Position numbers and translations under genes: made by a program
Origin: Fidelibacterota bacterium
Lineage (GTDB): Bacteria; Fidelibacterota; UBA8477; JABMPR01
DNA: 48,806 nt
Direction of reading: 5' to 3'
NCBI GenBank assembly: GCA_021734325.1
Contig: JAIPJF010000025.1
Location: forward strand, 1-48,806
The notes under the pieces: model-generated
What the model was told of the DNA's origin: nothing
Databases searched by the model: none
Seen by the model: the letters and a program-made list of their open reading frames with translations, nothing else
Part shown: positions 44,956 through 48,806 of the stretch, one piece after another
How positions within the stretch are numbered: position 1 is the stretch's first letter
Layout of the letters: every line of letters starts with the position of its first letter

Positions 44956-47900
44956 CTACTTCAGGTATACCATCTTTATAACTTTGCTAAATTTGCCAGC
45001 CTGAATCTTCGCTAGGTATACGCTAGTCGGAATGGTCTGTCCATTTTTATCATTACCTTCCCAAGTGATCTCGTACCAGCCTGCTAGTTGATTATCGGAC
45101 ACTAGTGTTTTGATCTCATTCCCCTGGAGATCATAAACCACAAGCGAGACATTCGCTGCTTCAGGCAAACCATACTGAATTGTTGTCGAAGGATTGAATG
45201 GATTTGGGTAATTTTGCTGCAATTCATAATTTATGGGTATCTCAACTAAGTCGATACCTGTATGAGAACCTACGTCAAAACTGTTGATAGCCCCGCTATC
45301 ATTCGAGACAACAAATCCATCTAAATCCATAACCATAACCTGCCATTCGTATTGATGTCCCATCTCAAGGACCAGACTCATTGTTGAATCACTTTTAGCA
45401 TCATGTTCATGCCAGACCAGACTGTCGACGTGTTTTGATTTGATACGAACCAGATATTCCAAGATTTCCATGGGATCAGGATCAATTGCAGGCTCCCAAC
45501 TGAGCAGAACATTTTCGCTTTCTAGCACTTCACCTGATTGTGGTGATACCAAAGAAAAACTGCCTGGAGGTTCCGGGAAGGAGTCAGTCCAAAAATGAGC
45601 TTTTTCAGACTTACTGGATGCATCGTGAGAGTCGACCGCCTTCACAAACCAAGAGTAAATTGTGTTGTCGTTCAAAGCAGTATCCAATAAACAACTATCT
45701 GTTTTAGAGATTTTATATTTGTAAAACGAATCACTCCAGAGATGAATTTCATAAAATATACTGTCACTTGGATCAGGATCACTAGCTGAGCTCCAGGACA
45801 AAACAGGATGTAGTGATTCAGTTTGAATCGAGTCGGGATAAATCGGAGTTGCCACAGATGGTGCCTCATTAATTGCATCAATAAAAAAGGTACTAACTCT
45901 GGACTGTGAAGATCCCCCGAAATGATCTTCTGCTAATACCTGCCAGTAGTAGAATGCATCCTCAAGACCATTGAGAACAAATGTTGTGTCGGATCCGGTA
46001 TAGACGTCAGCTAATGCGCTCTCGTTTCGACCAAAAAGAAGGTAATACTGAATACTGGCTTCCTGAAAGACAGGTTGAATAGAATTCCAACGAAACTCCA
46101 GCTCACTATACTCAAGTATTGTTTTATCTTCGGGGTACATCAATTCTGATTGTGAGAGTGTCTCCTCCAAATTCAGAACGAACTCCTGGACATCGTTGCT
46201 ATTAAATATGCTATTACCACGCAAGTCAGTAGCTTCAACTTGCCATTGGTATCTCTGCAAGTCCAGAATATCTGGAGGAAAGGCAATTATTGTATCAGTC
46301 AATTCCTGCACAAAACTATATGATGAGTCGATAGAGTTAATATTAATTGTATATTTTATCGAGTCTCGCGGATCAACAGCATCTGACCAACTCCACACAA
46401 ACTGCTCTTCTAAGGAGCGTATAATTTGACCCCCTTTAGGATGTAGCAGTTGAAATGGCGCAGGGGGTTCTTCAAGAAGATTAAAATATATAGCAATTGT
46501 ATCTGAATTATCGCTCTGCCCATAGTCATCGAATGCTGAAAATGTGAGATAGTACTTTTCATTTTCTTCGAAACAAGAATTCCAATACTGATAATTAAAT
46601 CTCACTGTGTCCACATTGCTGCCGACTTTATCGGTAAAACCACAAAGGTTCATGCTAAAATCAGAATTTAGAGGCATCGTATAGATATAAACTGGAATAC
46701 TATCATTAGCCTGCGGGACTTTTAGGAGAACGCTTATAATCGAATCGGTGTAAACATGTCCATCTCTCGGAAAAAGTACATTTGGCACATCAAGTGATTT
46801 GTACATTTTAAAATTGTAGAGTTTCCAATCCGAGTATTGACCATCGTAATTTACTCTGAGACGAGCATGATAACTCTCCCCTTCTATAAGTGGATGGCCT
46901 GAATAATGGATCATTGTATCGGCAGCTGAATAACTTTCAAAATCCCAAAGATCTACGGTTGAGAAGGAGGAGTCAGAGGAGACCTCGAATTCGAATCCAT
47001 CTTTTTCCATACCCCAACTATCGAATGAGGAAAAAGAAAAAATAGGGTTCTCTGATACGACCGCGTTGGAATCTTCATTGATAATTTGGAGGTTATTAAC
47101 CATTACTACCCGGCTACTGATTCTAATGAACTCGGAATACCAGCTGTGATTCCCATGAGAATCATAACTTATTACCGCCACATCATAGTACGTGTTCATT
47201 TCAATGGGTAGATTGTAGGAGGTATTATCCCCGATATCAATGGTATCATCCATGAACAGAGCATTAGTATCTTTTGTAGAACATATCTTATACCCTTCGA
47301 TACCTAGATCATTAAACATTTTCCAACTCAGCTTGACAGTTTGATTGTCTAACACTTCAAAAGTTAGGCCATAATCTTCCACAATTTGGGGAGGTGGTGA
47401 CAAGGGAGGGGCGACAGTATCTGGTTGTGTTAGAAAGGGAACATATGATATACTGTCCAAGCCATCTAGTGCATCACCGAACCAAGCCCAATAATATTCG
47501 TTTATGAATCCATAAGCTGCAGGTCCAGTAGGAAGATGATACCAATTGTTTGTTGCTTGTACCCACTCAGGGGCATCCCATGTATGAGAAATAGCATACC
47601 TATTACATTCAAAATTATTATTTGTATAGGATTGCGTACTCCAGGAACGGGATGATAGTATTCCAATATCATTCCTTGAAAATGTGCAATGTTCAACAGA
47701 ACCAGTGATGATTCGATGGTGAATTCCAATAGCATTTCTATTGAAAGTTGTTTTTGATATGCTAATGCTACTTATATCCGACCCACTATAGAATATTGAG
47801 GACGAAGCATATACGCCCTCGCCTTCGTTGCCAATGATTGCGCAACCTTCTACAATCAATGATTCGTGCCAGATCTGAGAGATAAAGCATATTCCCGCAC

Positions 47901-48645
47901 CATACCTGTCCGCTTTATTTTCGATAATTATCATATTCTCAATGGATGAATTTATCTCACCCTCTATGTATACTCCCCCTCCGTCATTGGCTGAATTTTT
48001 CCCGATGACAGTGGTTTGTGGTACCAAAACTTTAGATCCGGTGGATAAGTAAATCCCTCCTCCTGCATATGCATTATTGCTTATTAGGTTACACTGGCGT
48101 AGATCAACACTTGCTCCATTTGTTATCTGAATACCACCGCCCACGTTTTTTGCTCTATTTAATTTCAGAATGGAGTTGATTATTGTTGGTGAACTGCTAT
48201 CCCCACAGAAAATACCACCACCGTCAAATGCACTATTCTCTGTAATAGTTAGATTAATCAATTGAGGGGAAGCCTTATTGCTAAGGTAAATACCACCGCC
48301 TAACATGGTGTTCCCACCTCCTCGAAGAGTAAAATTTTCTATCTTCGTGGTTGTGTCAATCACAGCTTTGAGGCAGAACATTTTCAAAACACTAGCTTGA
48401 TTTTTACCGTCAATGATAACGTTGTCTGGATGACCATTTCCTAGGAGGGTAATACCTGATGTTTCAGGCCACAATAAATTCTCATGATAGACCCCAGCCT
48501 CTACCAGTATCGAATCATTCTTCATGGCTGCATTTAGCGCAGATTGAATGCTCGGATAGTCATTCGGAACTGCGATAATGCCAGCGTCTAATGCAGTAGC
48601 TAGCAAAAACAGAATACAGAATATTTTTAAGAGTGATTTAATCAA
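44956..48645 (-). CDS. Large secreted parallel beta-helix protein with Ig/FN3-like modules and T9SS sorting domain
   Basis: 1229 residues. Signal peptide (LLKIFCILFLLATALDA), then a right-handed beta-helix (about 22-370) built of PbH1-type turns such as GGGIYLSN, DGGGIFCGDSSSPTIINS and AGGGIYLSTGSKV. Its opening, VPNDYPSIQSALNAA, is typical of the pectate-lyase-like fold. FN3/Ig-like modules fill about 410-1130, including four repeats with an SW..A.DP-type core. The sorting domain has NYPNPFNPSTTI and ends KMVYLK. It is probably a surface polysaccharide-binding or lyase-like protein, or an adhesin; no catalytic residues can be assigned. The start is TTG with no ribosome site. The gene looks more A/T-rich than its neighbours and lies beside the rearranged tRNA-Leu region. 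Confidence 0.8.
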   Translation of the reverse strand: MIKSLLKIFCILFLLATALDAGIIAVPNDYPSIQSALNAAMKNDSILVEAGVYHENLLWPETSGITLLGNGHPDNVIIDGKNQASVLKMFCLKAVIDTTTKIENFTLRGGGNTMLGGGIYLSNKASPQLINLTITENSAFDGGGIFCGDSSSPTIINSILKLNRAKNVGGGIQITNGASVDLRQCNLISNNAYAGGGIYLSTGSKVLVPQTTVIGKNSANDGGGVYIEGEINSSIENMIIIENKADRYGAGICFISQIWHESLIVEGCAIIGNEGEGVYASSSIFYSGSDISSISISKTTFNRNAIGIHHRIITGSVEHCTFSRNDIGILSSRSWSTQSYTNNNFECNRYAISHTWDAPEWVQATNNWYHLPTGPAAYGFINEYYWAWFGDALDGLDSISYVPFLTQPDTVAPPLSPPPQIVEDYGLTFEVLDNQTVKLSWKMFNDLGIEGYKICSTKDTNALFMDDTIDIGDNTSYNLPIEMNTYYDVAVISYDSHGNHSWYSEFIRISSRVVMVNNLQIINEDSNAVVSENPIFSFSSFDSWGMEKDGFEFEVSSDSSFSTVDLWDFESYSAADTMIHYSGHPLIEGESYHARLRVNYDGQYSDWKLYNFKMYKSLDVPNVLFPRDGHVYTDSIISVLLKVPQANDSIPVYIYTMPLNSDFSMNLCGFTDKVGSNVDTVRFNYQYWNSCFEENEKYYLTFSAFDDYGQSDNSDTIAIYFNLLEEPPAPFQLLHPKGGQIIRSLEEQFVWSWSDAVDPRDSIKYTININSIDSSYSFVQELTDTIIAFPPDILDLQRYQWQVEATDLRGNSIFNSNDVQEFVLNLEETLSQSELMYPEDKTILEYSELEFRWNSIQPVFQEASIQYYLLFGRNESALADVYTGSDTTFVLNGLEDAFYYWQVLAEDHFGGSSQSRVSTFFIDAINEAPSVATPIYPDSIQTESLHPVLSWSSASDPDPSDSIFYEIHLWSDSFYKYKISKTDSCLLDTALNDNTIYSWFVKAVDSHDASSKSEKAHFWTDSFPEPPGSFSLVSPQSGEVLESENVLLSWEPAIDPDPMEILEYLVRIKSKHVDSLVWHEHDAKSDSTMSLVLEMGHQYEWQVMVMDLDGFVVSNDSGAINSFDVGSHTGIDLVEIPINYELQQNYPNPFNPSTTIQYGLPEAANVSLVVYDLQGNEIKTLVSDNQLAGWYEITWEGNDKNGQTIPTSVYLAKIQAGKFSKVIKMVYLK

Positions 48646-48743
48646 TTGGTTAGCGCCAAATCATTATAGTTTTATTTTTAGTTAGTATCATATGACACCA
48701 AAGGAAAACGGCAGTAATTTATCTGCCAGAACCCGGAGGTATC

Positions 48744-48806
48744 ATGGACCAACAACTTGGCAAAAGACTTAAATCAAAGTCTGTAAAGAATGCCATCATT
48801 AATCAG
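48744..48806 (+). CDS. Start of an unidentified gene, cut by the window edge
   Basis: Twenty-one codons are visible, beginning MDQQLGKRLKSK. GGAGG lies 5 nt before the ATG, which makes a real start likely. The visible part is basic and polar and not enough to name a family. It is divergent from the beta-helix gene with about 100 bp between them. Confidence 0.6.
   Translation, partial: MDQQLGKRLKSKSVKNAIINQ

Overview
The window looks like chromosomal DNA from a member of the FCB group outside Bacteroidota proper (for example Marinimicrobia/Fidelibacterota, Calditrichota or KSB1-like). Reasons: six secreted proteins end in C-terminal domains of the type IX secretion (T9SS) sorting kind, with NPFNP or NPFNI motifs. 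A PorV-like outer-membrane protein and two SusC-like TonB-dependent receptors are present. Yet many genes have strong GGAG-type ribosome binding sites and several promoters fit TTGACA-17-TATAAT, which is unusual in Bacteroidota. The phylum-level guess is inference. The window has no rRNA, CRISPR array or transposase.

Layout. 1-1737: a terminator and a polytopic membrane protein fusing a dolichol/phytol-kinase-like half to a DUF92 half. 2013-8601 (minus): two secreted GHL10 (DUF187) glycosidase-like proteins and a secreted beta-propeller protein, the last with its own near-consensus promoter. 8720-22547 (minus): a tightly packed seven-gene locus. In transcription order it is TonB-dependent receptor, FN3/T9SS protein, unknown lipoprotein, PorV-like protein, second receptor, second FN3/T9SS protein, TIG-NHL lipoprotein. 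The receptor/FN3 pair is duplicated and no SusD gene is present, so this is the best candidate for an undescribed surface uptake or assembly system.

22787-33676 (minus): housekeeping genes polA, rimO, a GxxExxY gene, ftsY, a CDP-alcohol phosphatidyltransferase, two ECF-like ABC ATPases, a polyprenyl synthase, tatC, meaB and a Crp/Fnr regulator. 33950-36079: rpsT (+), a DDAH-like hydrolase (-) and a UVR-motif protein (+). 36102-41945: a ROK regulator divergent from a GlmU-like protein and an exported NagZ/beta-lactamase fusion. A 25-bp palindrome, a likely ROK operator, lies between the divergent genes, suggesting a small amino-sugar or cell-wall recycling regulon. 41990-44356: dut, then groL with a CIRCE element but no groES.

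44482-48806: tRNA-Cys, a palindromic intergenic repeat, a broken tRNA-Leu copy carrying a 56-nt GC-rich insert that can fold as a four-way junction, the intact tRNA-Leu(UAA), a large secreted beta-helix protein (minus) and the first 21 codons of another gene.

The broad theme is the cell envelope: outer-membrane uptake, T9SS-exported proteins, glycan-active enzymes, Tat and SRP targeting, and isoprenoid and phospholipid synthesis.
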